A stretch of DNA of 64,000 bases from Bacteroidota bacterium (GTDB lineage: Bacteria; Bacteroidota; Bacteroidia; Bacteroidales; DTGW01), in the NCBI GenBank assembly GCA_029572965.1, contig JAKPQD010000206.1, positions 24,432 through 88,431 of the forward strand, in the 5' to 3' direction. Under the pieces are notes generated by a model. It did not search any database, was not told the DNA's origin, and saw nothing but the letters and a program-made list of their open reading frames with translations. The position numbers and the translations under genes were made by a program. Position 1 is the first letter of the stretch; every line of letters begins with the position of its first letter. This document shows positions 7,808 to 17,525 of the stretch, in pieces.

Positions 7808-9358
7808 TTAATAGCCGGGATTTTGTTTGAGGTTTTGGTTTGAGTTTAGGTCACTGGCCGGAATGGGGTATAAATCTAAATGTTCATCAGTAGAAACCCC
7901 GGCAGCGACGTTACCTTTCCAGGGCCATACATACGTTGATTTTGAAAATTGGCCAAAGCGGATTAGGTCTGTACGGCGATGCCCTTCCCAATACAATTCG
8001 CGGCTACGTTCGTCTATGATAAATTGAAGGTCAATGGTGCTAACATTCCCGGATGTACCTTTATAAGCCCGTTCGCGAACTTTATTAACATACGTAATTG
8101 CATCATCAATGGTAGCTCCAGAACCCCCGCGAAGGATAGCTTCAGCATACATCAGGTAAACATCAGCAAGACGGAATACAGGCCAGTCAGTATTGACAAA
8201 GTCGCCTCTATCTTTTGGCAGTTTACGGTCTTTGTTCATATTTCGGAATTTGGTAACGGCATAACCATTGGTAAAGTTGGCAATGTCAGTAATTTCAAGT
8301 GTTTGGCCATCGGTATGAAACAATGCCCTGGTATCAATAGTGCCGGTTACATCAGGGAATTTGCTTACAAAAGCGCTGGTAACGCGATTGCCACCCCATC
8401 CGCTGGCAATACCAAAGCTATCGGCTTTCATTGAGCCCCCTACCTGGGCATGAATAATATAATTCATGCCCCCATATCCGGTACTATGAAAAAAGTCATA
8501 GGTAAAAGCAAATATTATCTCGGGACTGGTATTATTGTCAGCCATAAAATTGTCTGAATAAGTAGGGGCCAAAGAATATCCTGCATCAATAACCTTTTTG
8601 CAATAAGTGATACATTCGGTATTTCTTTCAGTGCCTGTATAAACTTTGGCATTGAGGTAAAGTTTTGCCAAAAGGGTCCATGCAGCAGCTTTGTCGGCCC
8701 TGCCATATTCGAAACGGGGTTCGCCCAAATCATTTTGGGCTTCGAGCAGTTCGGTTTCTATGTATTTGAACAAGTCGGCCCGGTTAACCTGTTTGGGATT
8801 AAAGAACCCAGGTTTGTCAGCCTCAGTAACAAAAGGTACATTCCCGAACAAATCAATGGCATGCCAATAGCTTAGAGCCCTGATAAACCTTGCTTCGGCT
8901 TTCATAAGGCCCATTCCCTGCACAGAGCTGTTGTCGTTGGCAGTCCTAATAAATTCGTTACATAACGAGATGGTGTAATACAACCGGGAAAACATGGTAG
9001 TAATAAACTCGTTGTTGGGGGTCCAGGTTTGCCAATGAAAGTCTTTTATTGTGCCATCTGCCCAACAATTGACAGCTTCGTCAGTACTAAGTTCCTGGCA
9101 ATTCCAATAAAGCCTCAGATAATTGGAAAAACCTTCATCAAGGCCTGCAATATCAGGTTGTCCGGCAGGGCCTTGTTGGCCGCTAAGCGAAATACTGGTA
9201 TAAAGTTTAGCCAAAGCTTGTTTGTAATCATCAGGCGTTTTGAAAACATTATTGGCTGTAGCAAGTTTTGAATCAATGGGGGTCACATCCAGATCCTTAG
9301 TACATGAGGATATCAATATAAGGGATGCAACAATGGGGAAAACTATATTTTTTTTCAT
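7808..9358 (-). CDS. SusD/RagB family nutrient-binding outer-membrane lipoprotein
   Basis: A 516-aa surface lipoprotein that serves as the lid of the SusC channel and captures substrate. The signal peptide MKKNIVFPIVASLILISSC has a lipobox, followed by TKDLDVTPIDSK. The body has the SusD helical TPR-like fold: early YKQALAKLYTSISLSG, the central EARFIRALSYWHAIDLFGNV, KAAAWTLLAKLYLNA, and the C-terminal FIIDERSRELYWEGHRRTDL, all typical of PF14322/PF07980. ATG 9358 is chosen over 9394 because only it puts the signal peptide first. It sits 36 bp after susC. No glycosidase, sulfatase or peptidase follows, so nothing in the operon names the substrate. Confidence 0.95.
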   Translation of the reverse strand: MKKNIVFPIVASLILISSCTKDLDVTPIDSKLATANNVFKTPDDYKQALAKLYTSISLSGQQGPAGQPDIAGLDEGFSNYLRLYWNCQELSTDEAVNCWADGTIKDFHWQTWTPNNEFITTMFSRLYYTISLCNEFIRTANDNSSVQGMGLMKAEARFIRALSYWHAIDLFGNVPFVTEADKPGFFNPKQVNRADLFKYIETELLEAQNDLGEPRFEYGRADKAAAWTLLAKLYLNAKVYTGTERNTECITYCKKVIDAGYSLAPTYSDNFMADNNTSPEIIFAFTYDFFHSTGYGGMNYIIHAQVGGSMKADSFGIASGWGGNRVTSAFVSKFPDVTGTIDTRALFHTDGQTLEITDIANFTNGYAVTKFRNMNKDRKLPKDRGDFVNTDWPVFRLADVYLMYAEAILRGGSGATIDDAITYVNKVRERAYKGTSGNVSTIDLQFIIDERSRELYWEGHRRTDLIRFGQFSKSTYVWPWKGNVAAGVSTDEHLDLYPIPASDLNSNQNLKQNPGY

Positions 9359-9394
9359 AACAGGCATATTTAAAATTTTGTCAAAAAGCAGCAA

Positions 9395-12300
9395 TTAAAA
9401 ATTCAATGAAAGAGAGACTAAATAAGTCCTTGGCCTTGGGTAGATGTTTTTATCAATGCCGCTTTCTACTTCAGGGTCAAGGCCGGAGTATTTAGTTATG
9501 GTCAAGACATTTTGGACAGCAAAACCTAACCTGCCACTAAGTTTGTTGGTGATGATTTTATCAAAATTATACCCTACGCTGATATTGTCTAATTTGAAAA
9601 ATGAAGCATTTTCTACGTAGTAATCAGACCAATATTGAGGGCTTGCAAAATTAGTTTTTGACACGGCTTTAGGCAAGTTGTTGAAGTATCCTGATTGTAG
9701 ATATAATTGTGCATAGTTGGCCTTTTCGGACAAAACATTGTTGTAAACATAGTTTCCAAGGTTGATACGGCTCGAAATAGAGAAATCTACCTTTTTGATG
9801 TTTCCTCTTGTTGAAATACCCATAGTTACGTCGGGTGCCGGTTTTTTGTAATAATACTTGTTGAGGTTATTTCCACTTACATTGCCTTTTTTGCCACTAC
9901 GGTCAACATAAAGCCCTTCAACAGGCCTTCCCTGGCTGTCATATACTTGTTGGTAAACAAAGAATGAATTGGTAGGTTGCCCAACCGCACGAATTTGGAT
10001 TTTGTTTCCTACTCCGCCTGAAATATCGCCATAATCCATACCCCTAAAAGTAGGGTCTTCAATATTTCTGAGCTTTGTTATTTCGTTTTCGTTGTAAGCT
10101 ATGTTATAGCCAATTTCCCAAAAATAATCTTTTTGCGATACGATTACTCCATTGAGGCTAAATTCTATCCCTTTGTTTTCCAGGTTACCAATGTTTGTAG
10201 TTAAATAATTAGAAAAGTTTGTCCCGGCAGCTATTGGGATATTACTAATCAAGTCATTAGTTTTTCTGTAATACACTTCTAAAGCACCGTTTAGCCTGTT
10301 TTTGAAGAAACCATAATCAAGGGCTATGTTAGTAGTACTTGTTTCTTCCCATTTTATACGGGCATCGTAAGGATTGGGCCTCGATGTGTTAATAAATGTG
10401 TTGCCAAACTGAGTTTGTGCAGTAGAAGAACTGCTTTGGTATGTGGCCAAATATGGGTAATAGGTATATGATTTTTCCGGGTCCCCAATATTTTCCTGAC
10501 CTGTAATCCCATAACCTAAACGAAGTTTAAGGGTACTTAACCACGAAACGTCTTTTAAAAAGGCCTCATCGTTAATTTTCCACCCCAAAGCAACAGAAGG
10601 GAAGAGCCCCCAACGGCTATCTTTGCCAAATTTTGACGAGCCATCATTACGCAGGGTAAAAGTTATTAAATACCTGTCTAATAATGTATAATTGATACGG
10701 CCAAAGAATGAAACCAGGTAGTTTTCACTTTTATATCCGGTAGTGTCAATTTTTATAGGGGCTACCAGGTTTTGTTTTATATCTTCTTTTTCTCTGTAAA
10801 AATATTGCCAGGAATAGCCGGCAGTGATGTCAATTTTACTGTTGATAGCCGATAAATCTTTTACATAATTCAGGTAAAAATCTAAAAGCTGGTTTTTTAA
10901 AGTTTGGGTATAAGTTTGTTTTCTTCCAATTCCATCACGGAAAGTAAAGGCAGCAATGGTATCGCAGTTGTTGTGCCCTTTACTTGAGCTCAAATCATAG
11001 CCAACATTGAGGTTAGCCCTTAGCTCGGGCAAAAAGTGAAATTTATAATCAAATTGGGCATTCCCAATACTTCTTTTAACAGTAGCTTTGTTATCAGTTT
11101 GCTCAATCATGGCTACAGGGTTTTTTGTAGCTATGGCATTAGGGTCTCCATTAACATTGATGCTCCCGTCAGGGTTTACTTCCGAAATATTGACAAAGGT
11201 AGTATATCCCCCAAACCTGGTATTGCCATTCATGACAGGTTGCGTAGGGTCAAATGCTACAGCAGCACCAATAGCATCGTCCACACTAAAGTTATTGTCA
11301 GTGTACATGCCTTTTACATTAAGGTTAACTTTTAGATGGTCATCGAAAAATTTAGGGTCAATAGCCAATGCCAGGGTTTTCCTGTCCATATTTTTTTTCT
11401 TCAAAATACCATCCTGGTCTGTATAACCTAATGAAACACGGAAAGGCATTTTTTTAATTCCGCCGGATATACTCAGGTTGTGGTCTTGGTTGAAAGCATT
11501 TTGATATATCTCCTTTTGCCAGTTAGTATTGGCAGTGCCTAAACGTTGAAGTGAAGCTGCTGTTACGCCAGAGCCTTTTATAGTGGACCTTTCTAAGGCC
11601 AATTGACGCAATTCATCCCCTGTCATCACGTCATAATAGTCAATGACCGTACTAACAGAGGTAGTATTGTTGTAACTGACTATAATATTCCCTTCTTTGC
11701 CTTTTTTAGTAGTGATAATAATTACCCCGTTAGAAGCTCTTGAACCATAAATGGCTGTAGCAGAAGCATCTTTTAATACAGAAAAAGACTCAATATCACT
11801 GGGGTTAATGGTAGAAAGGCTGTTAGGCTGTCCTGAAACCGGGGTGTTATCAATAGGGACACCATCAATAACAATAAGCGGGTCATTACTGGCGGTTAAT
11901 GAAGAACCGCCCCTGACACGGATAGTAGCCCCACCTCCTGGTGAACCATCATTGGTAGTGATTACAACTCCGGCAGTTTTGCCGATAATAAGGTCCTGAG
12001 GAGTAGTAACTGCTCCTTTATTGAACTCTTTAGTGCTAACAACAGCTACAGAGCCCGTTGCATCAGACTTTTTTACGGTACCATAACCTATAACCACGAT
12101 TTCATCAAGCTTGGTTACAGACTCTTTTAGCGAAATATCAAGAGTAGTGCTTGTTTGTGCAACAACCTCCTGGTTTTCGTACCCAATGAATGAAAAAACA
12201 ATAACATCATTTGGATTAGCGTTGATAGAATAAACCCCATCAAAAGAAGAAAGTGTACCCTTTGTTGTCCCCTTGATTGAGATATTTACGCCCGGGATAG

Positions 12301-12406
12301 GGCTACCGTCTTTAGCATCGGTAACAGTCCCTTTAATGGTCAATTGCTGGGCAAAGCTTGTAAGCCCAATAATTGTTGCCATAATCGAAAGTAAGATTTT
12401 TTTCAT
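9395..12406 (-). CDS. SusC/RagA family TonB-linked outer-membrane transporter
   Basis: A 1003-aa TonB-dependent channel. Order: signal peptide (MKKILLSIMATIIGLTSFAQ), a carboxypeptidase-regulatory-like domain (22-98; GTVTDAKDGSPIPGVNISI), a TonB-box-like DEIVVIGYGTVKKSDATGSV segment, the plug domain (RVRGGSSLTASNDPLIVIDG, then SIYGSRASNGVIII-like ATAIYGSRASNGVIIITTKKG), and a 22-strand barrel ending in SLSLNF with a terminal aromatic residue. Together with SusD it imports large nutrients such as oligosaccharides or peptides, driven by TonB-ExbBD (not in the window). It is the first gene of the operon, with a -7 box 35 bp upstream. No FecR/ECF sigma pair adjoins it, so control is probably by another route. 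Confidence 0.96.
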   Translation of the reverse strand: MKKILLSIMATIIGLTSFAQQLTIKGTVTDAKDGSPIPGVNISIKGTTKGTLSSFDGVYSINANPNDVIVFSFIGYENQEVVAQTSTTLDISLKESVTKLDEIVVIGYGTVKKSDATGSVAVVSTKEFNKGAVTTPQDLIIGKTAGVVITTNDGSPGGGATIRVRGGSSLTASNDPLIVIDGVPIDNTPVSGQPNSLSTINPSDIESFSVLKDASATAIYGSRASNGVIIITTKKGKEGNIIVSYNNTTSVSTVIDYYDVMTGDELRQLALERSTIKGSGVTAASLQRLGTANTNWQKEIYQNAFNQDHNLSISGGIKKMPFRVSLGYTDQDGILKKKNMDRKTLALAIDPKFFDDHLKVNLNVKGMYTDNNFSVDDAIGAAVAFDPTQPVMNGNTRFGGYTTFVNISEVNPDGSINVNGDPNAIATKNPVAMIEQTDNKATVKRSIGNAQFDYKFHFLPELRANLNVGYDLSSSKGHNNCDTIAAFTFRDGIGRKQTYTQTLKNQLLDFYLNYVKDLSAINSKIDITAGYSWQYFYREKEDIKQNLVAPIKIDTTGYKSENYLVSFFGRINYTLLDRYLITFTLRNDGSSKFGKDSRWGLFPSVALGWKINDEAFLKDVSWLSTLKLRLGYGITGQENIGDPEKSYTYYPYLATYQSSSSTAQTQFGNTFINTSRPNPYDARIKWEETSTTNIALDYGFFKNRLNGALEVYYRKTNDLISNIPIAAGTNFSNYLTTNIGNLENKGIEFSLNGVIVSQKDYFWEIGYNIAYNENEITKLRNIEDPTFRGMDYGDISGGVGNKIQIRAVGQPTNSFFVYQQVYDSQGRPVEGLYVDRSGKKGNVSGNNLNKYYYKKPAPDVTMGISTRGNIKKVDFSISSRINLGNYVYNNVLSEKANYAQLYLQSGYFNNLPKAVSKTNFASPQYWSDYYVENASFFKLDNISVGYNFDKIITNKLSGRLGFAVQNVLTITKYSGLDPEVESGIDKNIYPRPRTYLVSLSLNF

Positions 12407-12440
12407 ATGACTACTTTTTTTGTGTTTAGTTCGTTTACTG

Positions 12441-12448
12441 CAAAAGTA
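12441..12448 (-). promoter_or_regulatory. Bacteroidota -7 box (TACTTTTG) for the SusCDE operon
   Basis: The reverse strand reads TACTTTTG, an exact TAnnTTTG match, 35 bp before the susC start. An A/T-rich stretch lies upstream, without an exact -33 TTTG. Confidence 0.5.
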
Positions 12449-12578
12449 AAATATGAGTTAAGCGTTAAAAAGATTTAAGTTAATAAAATTTTACGAAAAA
12501 TTAAAAAACAAGGCATTTTAAGCTTGAAAAGGCAAGTTGCAAACGTTTGCGGGAAAATTGCAGGAGAGAACAAAAGAA

Positions 12579-12613
12579 AAAAAGGCATAAGTGCTTTAAA
12601 CTTATGCCTTTTT
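12579..12613 (-). terminator. Bidirectional-looking rho-independent terminator
   Basis: AAAAAGGCATAAG (12579-12591) and CTTATGCCTTTTT (12601-12613) form a perfect 13-bp stem with a 9-base loop and T-rich sequence on both sides. It lies 27 bp beyond the stop of the small 82-aa gene and so ends its message before the susC promoter. Confidence 0.8.
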
Positions 12614-12639
12614 CTTTTTCTTCAGTTATTGCAAGCGAA

Positions 12640-12888
12640 TCAGTTGTTTTGCCAGTGTGCTATGGCTTTATAATTATCATTCAATGTAGCTTTACATTTT
12701 AAATGGCTTATAACAAGCTCTCTCTTGTCGTGGTCAGATAAAGACCTGAACCATGCAGCTTTATCCGGTGTTGACTTTTTTTGTACCCACTGAAAAAAGC
12801 AGTTACATCCATGTTTGCCACGCTGACAATAAAACATGGAATTGAGGATGAGTTCGTCAAAATATATGGTTGAGTTTACAATTTTCAT
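12640..12888 (-). CDS. Small protein of unknown function, 82 aa
   Basis: Not recognised. The protein has four cysteines, three of them close together (FYCQRGKHGCNCFFQW), then a basic C-terminal half (KKSTPDKAAWFRSLSDHDKR). No signal peptide or membrane helix. A clean -7 box (12912-12919) lies 24 bp upstream and a strong terminator 27 bp downstream, which makes a real single-gene transcript likely. It is divergent from the Rrf2 regulator, a common arrangement for a regulator and its target. A metal-binding role for the cysteines is possible but is only inference. Confidence 0.6.
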   Translation of the reverse strand: MKIVNSTIYFDELILNSMFYCQRGKHGCNCFFQWVQKKSTPDKAAWFRSLSDHDKRELVISHLKCKATLNDNYKAIAHWQNN

Positions 12889-12911
12889 AAGTTTATCAAG
12901 TTTTGTTATAT

Positions 12912-12919
12912 CAAAATTA
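12912..12919 (-). promoter_or_regulatory. Bacteroidota -7 box (TAATTTTG) for the 82-aa gene
   Basis: An exact TAnnTTTG match on the reverse strand, 24 bp before the ATG at 12888. Confidence 0.45.
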
Positions 12920-13030
12920 ATACATCAAAACAGCTAAGTAAAGAGCTATTATACTCAATTTTAGATAGAATAAACCGAAAAGTGCGATGGTAGAAATACG
13001 ATGAAATGTTTTTCATTGCTAAAAAAAGTA

Positions 13031-13038
13031 TATTTTTG
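13031..13038 (+). promoter_or_regulatory. Bacteroidota -7 box (TATTTTTG) for the Rrf2 gene
   Basis: An exact TAnnTTTG match 18 bp before ATG 13057. It lies within the longer open frame that starts at 13006, so it favours the shorter protein. Confidence 0.45.
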
Positions 13039-13056
13039 GTATTTAAATACTTATTT

Positions 13057-13458
13057 ATGGCAAAGATTGTAAACCTGTCAGAAGCATCGTCAATAGCATT
13101 ACACGCAATGATATTAATTGGAAGGGCCAAAGGAGGCTCAATTAATGTTGATCAAATTGCAGAAGTAATCAACTCGTCAAGGCACCATGTGGCAAAGGTA
13201 ATGCAAAGGCTTGTAAAGGAAGGCTTTGTCAATTCATATCGTGGCCCTCATGGCGGTTTTTTTCTGGTTCGAAAACCAGAGCAAATAAATTTGCTTGAAA
13301 TATATGAAGCTATTGAAGGAAAGGTAAGCCCAAGTGCATGCCCTATGGATAAACCAGTATGCAACTTTGGCATGTGTTTTATGGATAACATTGCCCGCGA
13401 ACTTACTGTACAGTTTACCGATTACCTTAAAAGCCAAACTTTAGCTAAATATTTGTAA
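13057..13458 (+). CDS. Rrf2 family transcriptional regulator with three-cysteine cluster
   Basis: A 133-aa winged-helix repressor or activator. The N-terminal helix-turn-helix covers residues 5-70 (INVDQIAEVINSSRHHVAKV, then GFVNSYRGPHGGFFL as the wing), as in IscR, NsrR and RsrR. C95, C102 and C107 (spacing C-x6-C-x4-C) sit where Fe-S-binding members of the family have their ligands, so it may sense nitric oxide, iron-sulfur status or redox. The spacing differs slightly from IscR (C-x5-C-x5-C). It is divergent from the 82-aa gene and lies ahead of the multi-PAS kinase. The target genes are unknown. Confidence 0.9.
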   Translation: MAKIVNLSEASSIALHAMILIGRAKGGSINVDQIAEVINSSRHHVAKVMQRLVKEGFVNSYRGPHGGFFLVRKPEQINLLEIYEAIEGKVSPSACPMDKPVCNFGMCFMDNIARELTVQFTDYLKSQTLAKYL

Positions 13459-13664
13459 GCTTATCAACTAATAAGCGCAGGTTTTAAAAGGGCCTACACT
13501 TTGCATTGATGAATATTCTTGTTTTTTGTAAAGTAAAAAATAAGGCTTTCATTTTTTTCATAACTCAGTTTTTTTTACTAACTTCAATTAAAAATGAGCT
13601 TCTAAGAATTTTTTTAAGTGGTTATTATCAAGTTTACTTCTCTATACCAATAATAATATTTATT

Positions 13665-16600
13665 ATGAGGACCAATGCCACTAAAAATTTTGTTGACCAG
13701 ACAATAGATGCATTGTCAAACAATAGTGACACGCTACCCGAAAAAGAAAAAGATGTTTATACTTTACTTGAAAATGTATCTGTTGCAAAAGATATATTAG
13801 AAAGTGAACTGAACAAAAAAGAAAACGAAATAAAGCCCAATAAGGGGAAAAATTGTATCCAGTCTTTTGTAAATACATTGTGCGGATATATAGGGGCATA
13901 CCAGGTATTTATCGGGCGCATGTCTGAGAGTATAGAAGGCATTGTTGAAATTATTTTGAGCAATGACATTGAAAATGCTGATAAGATTAAACATGTAAAA
14001 ATTGAAGGGACTCCATTTAGTAAATGCAAAGAAATAGATATGCTGGTGTGTACAGAAGCACCGTTAAAATCTTTTCCGGGCCTTACAAAAATTACCAGTA
14101 TTGAACCCAAAAGCCTGATACAATATGTTCACAAAAAGTCAGGGGCTGTTTGTCTTGCCCTCTTCAATAGTTATGCAATGGACGTATCCAAGACTGAAGA
14201 AGTTCTGGAGTCCTTTATCCCTGAAATGGTTAATTTTGTAAACGAAAATGAAAATATCAACAATATAGAACAAAGCCTTGCCAGGTATAAGCATATTGTA
14301 GAAACACTTTCAGAATATATTGTAATAAATAAAATTGAAAATGGCAAGGTCATAAACATCTCGCATAGTGATATTTGTCAAAAGGTTACAGGGTATTCTA
14401 TGGAAGATTATAAGAATGACCCTGATTTGTGGCTCAAAATGGTGTACGAAGCCGACAAAAGGTACGTCACAGAGCAGCTAAACAAAATTATATTTGGGAT
14501 AGAGGTAAAAGCTTTTGAACACAGGATATACCACAAAAACGGCACAGTAAGGTGGATTCGCAATACACCGGTACTTTTTTACAATGCCATGCACCAACCA
14601 GTTGAATATGTTGCCATTATCAATGATATTTCAGAGCTCAAGCAAGTAGAACTGAAGATGATAGAAAGTGAAAAGCACTATAAAATGCTTTTCAATGAGA
14701 TGAACAGTGGTTTTGGGCTTCACGAAATGATATATGATGAAAATGGCAATCCGGCAGATTATCGGTTTATAGAGGTAAACCTTGCTTATGAAAGGCTTAC
14801 TGGTTTAAAAAGAGAGGCTATTATTGGCAAAAGGCTTTTGGAAATTCTTCCCGGAATTGACAAAGAATGGATTATGCGCTATGGGCAAGTTGTCAAAACG
14901 GGTATCCCTGAAACATTTGTCAAATATGAGCCATTGTTTGACAGGCATTATGAAGTGGTGGCATATTCGCCCGATAAAGATTTGTTTGCAGTAGTATTTA
15001 ATGATGTCAGCGATAGGGTAAAAGCCCGCGAACAGTTAGAAGAGCGAGAAAACCGCTATCGCAGCATTGTGGAGTTGTCGCCTGATGCCATTGTAATTTT
15101 TGCCAACGAAGAAATTGTATATGCCAACAACAAAGCTGCCAATCTATTTGGCTTTTGTTCAGCTCAGCAAATGCAAGGCAGAAATGTGAAAGAATTTTTC
15201 AGAAATGCCTATATTGATGAGGTCAAATTAAATGTAGTCAAAGAATTTGAAGAAAAACTGCCCGGACGGTTAGTTGAAGAGCAAATTAAAAAGCAAGACG
15301 GGACTTTAGTTGAAGTAGAAATTTCGGCTGCCCCTGTTTTTTTGGGGAAAAAAACCATACAACTAATAATCAGGGACATCAGCCAGCGTAAACGAACCGA
15401 AGCTGCCCTTATACGCAGTGAAGAAAGGTTTTTGATGGCTATGGATGCTGTAAATGACGGTGTTTTTGAGTGGGACCTCAAAGCAAATGAGGTATATTAC
15501 AGTCCGCGAAATTATAACATGCTCGGATATGAAGTGAACGAATTCGAGCCAAAACATGCTGTATGGGAGAGCATGATACATGAAGAAGATAAAGCCAATA
15601 ACCTTGCAGAGTTTCAGCGCCATTTGCGGGGCGAAAGTGAGATGTATGAGCTCGAATACAGGGTTAGGACAAAATCGGGCCAGTACAAATGGATTTCTGA
15701 AAGGGGCAAAATTTTAGAAAGGGACAAAACGGGCAACCCTATACGTATTATTGGAATCCATAGTGATATTGATGCCCGCAAGGCGATGGAAGAAAACCTC
15801 AGGAACGAGGCAGAGTTTATCAACAACCTGATGAACATTGCCCCGGTGGGCATTTTTATAGTGACAGTTGACGGCAAAATACCATTTGCCAATGACCTGG
15901 CAATACAAATGATAAGGTTGAAGCCTGGCCAGGACGGATACTATAATGTTCCACAATACAAGGTTTACGACAGCGATGGCAAAGAAGTTAATTTTCAGGA
16001 TTTGCCAATTTATAACGCTTTCAAAAGTATGACCTCTGCATTACATCAAAGGTTTTGGTACGAGTCTGAAGGGAAGAAGATTTTTGTAGAAACCAATATG
16101 CGGCCTTCTGTTTCGCTGTACCAAAAAAAAGAGGGGTTCATTATAGTTGTGTCTGATATTACCAACCAGATAGATGCCGAGAATAAATTGCGACAGGCCA
16201 AAGAAAAGGCCGAAGAGAGCGACAGGCTAAAGTCGGCCTTTTTGGCCAACATGAGCCACGAAATACGTACCCCGATGAATGGAATCATTGGTTTTTCCAC
16301 CTTATTGGCAAAGCCAGATTTGACGCAGGACAAACGCGATAATTACTTGAATATAGTCCAAAACAGTGCCAATCAGCTCCTTTCTATTATCAACGACATA
16401 CTGGATATATCAAAAATTGAAGCTGGGCAGATGCAGATTGACCATTCGCACCTCAAGCTCAATGATTTGCTTGACAGTCTTCACCTTCAGTTTATAAAAG
16501 AAAAAAAAGACAAAGGGAAAGAACACGTGGGTTTGTTTTTAAAGAAAGGGCTTTTGGATGAGGCTTCGCATATTATCAGCGACAAAATACGTATTGGACA

Positions 16601-17351
16601 AATACTATCTAACCTGCTGGGCAATGCCATCAAGTTTACCGAAAAAGGCAGCATTGAATTTGGCTACACCATAAATAATAACAAATGGATTGAGTTTTAC
16701 ATCCGCGATACGGGTATTGGCATCCCGGCCGAAAAAGGCAAGTTGATATTTGAGCGTTTCAGGCAAATAGATGAAACTACAGCCAGAACTTATGGAGGTA
16801 CGGGTTTGGGGCTTTCTATCAGTAAAGGCATTGTTGATTTGATGAAGGGGAAAATCTGGTTTGAATATGAAATAGGCGTTGGTACAGTCTTTTATTTTAC
16901 AGTGCCTTACAATCCGCTGAAAAATGTACAGCAAACAGAAACTGTTAAATTAGTATCAGCAGACGAAAATCATAGCCTTGAGGGATACGAAGTGTTAGTA
17001 GTTGAAGATGTGCCGGAGAACTTTTACCTGCTGCGCGAAATACTTGAAGAAGCCGGGGCGCACATATTGTATGCTTCAGATGGAAAAACCGGGCTTTCAA
17101 TATTGAAAAATACTGAAAAAATAGATTTCATATTGCTCGATATCAGGCTTCCGGATATCAGTGGATATGATTTGGCCCGACAGATGAGAAAAGAAAAGCC
17201 CGATGTCCCAATTATTGCACAAACGGCTTACGGGCTTTCAGGCGACCGCGAAAAAGCCCTGGCAGCAGGGTGCGTAGATTATATTTCAAAGCCTATTGTG
17301 GCAGACGAATTGATGAAAGTGATAAAAAGAAATATAACGCCGAAGCAATAG
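13665..17351 (+). CDS. Cytoplasmic multi-PAS hybrid sensor histidine kinase
   Basis: A 1228-aa hybrid kinase without clear membrane helices from the chosen start. Order: an N-terminal helical and GAF-like segment (1-200), about five PAS/PAC domains (210-840; PAC ends such as VEYVAIINDISELKQ, IQLIIRDISQRKR, IRIIGIHSDIDARK), HisKA with NMSHEIRTPMNGIIGF (H865), HATPase_c (DTGIGIPAEKGKLIFERFRQ and GGTGLGLSIS), and a receiver (LLDIRLPD, D1159). No DNA-binding output, so the phosphate must pass to a partner. The frame is open from 13506, but that extension is A/T-rich and reads as two chance hydrophobic stretches; ATG 13665 starts the soluble protein. The signal sensed is unknown. Confidence 0.92.
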   Translation: MRTNATKNFVDQTIDALSNNSDTLPEKEKDVYTLLENVSVAKDILESELNKKENEIKPNKGKNCIQSFVNTLCGYIGAYQVFIGRMSESIEGIVEIILSNDIENADKIKHVKIEGTPFSKCKEIDMLVCTEAPLKSFPGLTKITSIEPKSLIQYVHKKSGAVCLALFNSYAMDVSKTEEVLESFIPEMVNFVNENENINNIEQSLARYKHIVETLSEYIVINKIENGKVINISHSDICQKVTGYSMEDYKNDPDLWLKMVYEADKRYVTEQLNKIIFGIEVKAFEHRIYHKNGTVRWIRNTPVLFYNAMHQPVEYVAIINDISELKQVELKMIESEKHYKMLFNEMNSGFGLHEMIYDENGNPADYRFIEVNLAYERLTGLKREAIIGKRLLEILPGIDKEWIMRYGQVVKTGIPETFVKYEPLFDRHYEVVAYSPDKDLFAVVFNDVSDRVKAREQLEERENRYRSIVELSPDAIVIFANEEIVYANNKAANLFGFCSAQQMQGRNVKEFFRNAYIDEVKLNVVKEFEEKLPGRLVEEQIKKQDGTLVEVEISAAPVFLGKKTIQLIIRDISQRKRTEAALIRSEERFLMAMDAVNDGVFEWDLKANEVYYSPRNYNMLGYEVNEFEPKHAVWESMIHEEDKANNLAEFQRHLRGESEMYELEYRVRTKSGQYKWISERGKILERDKTGNPIRIIGIHSDIDARKAMEENLRNEAEFINNLMNIAPVGIFIVTVDGKIPFANDLAIQMIRLKPGQDGYYNVPQYKVYDSDGKEVNFQDLPIYNAFKSMTSALHQRFWYESEGKKIFVETNMRPSVSLYQKKEGFIIVVSDITNQIDAENKLRQAKEKAEESDRLKSAFLANMSHEIRTPMNGIIGFSTLLAKPDLTQDKRDNYLNIVQNSANQLLSIINDILDISKIEAGQMQIDHSHLKLNDLLDSLHLQFIKEKKDKGKEHVGLFLKKGLLDEASHIISDKIRIGQILSNLLGNAIKFTEKGSIEFGYTINNNKWIEFYIRDTGIGIPAEKGKLIFERFRQIDETTARTYGGTGLGLSISKGIVDLMKGKIWFEYEIGVGTVFYFTVPYNPLKNVQQTETVKLVSADENHSLEGYEVLVVEDVPENFYLLREILEEAGAHILYASDGKTGLSILKNTEKIDFILLDIRLPDISGYDLARQMRKEKPDVPIIAQTAYGLSGDREKALAAGCVDYISKPIVADELMKVIKRNITPKQ

Positions 17352-17396
17352 AGAAATCAGGACTTCAAAGTAAATTGAGGGGGTATAAAGAAATAC

Positions 17397-17500
17397 TAAC
17401 CGCAAAGTACACGAATAAAATAAAGTACGCAATTTTTATGTGCTGACTATTAACACCTTGTGTTTTTTGCCAAGCACTTTGTGGCCTCTGCAGTTAGCTT
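17397..17500. repeat. Degenerate inverted-repeat element
   Basis: AACCGCAAAGTACACG at the left and CACTTTGTGGCCTCTGCAGTTA (partly complementary) at the right flank a T-rich middle with a second AAAGTACGCAA. It fills the gap between the convergent kinase and PorE-like genes. The form resembles small interspersed elements; copy number cannot be told from one window. Confidence 0.35.
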
Positions 17501-17525
17501 ATTTCGAACACAACCTTTAAAATTT

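Noticed and set aside
13506..13664. N-terminal extension of the multi-PAS kinase with two hydrophobic stretches
   Set aside because: The stretch is A/T-rich and its Phe/Ile/Leu content follows from that. The soluble start MRTNATKNF at 13665 is more natural. Not fully excluded.
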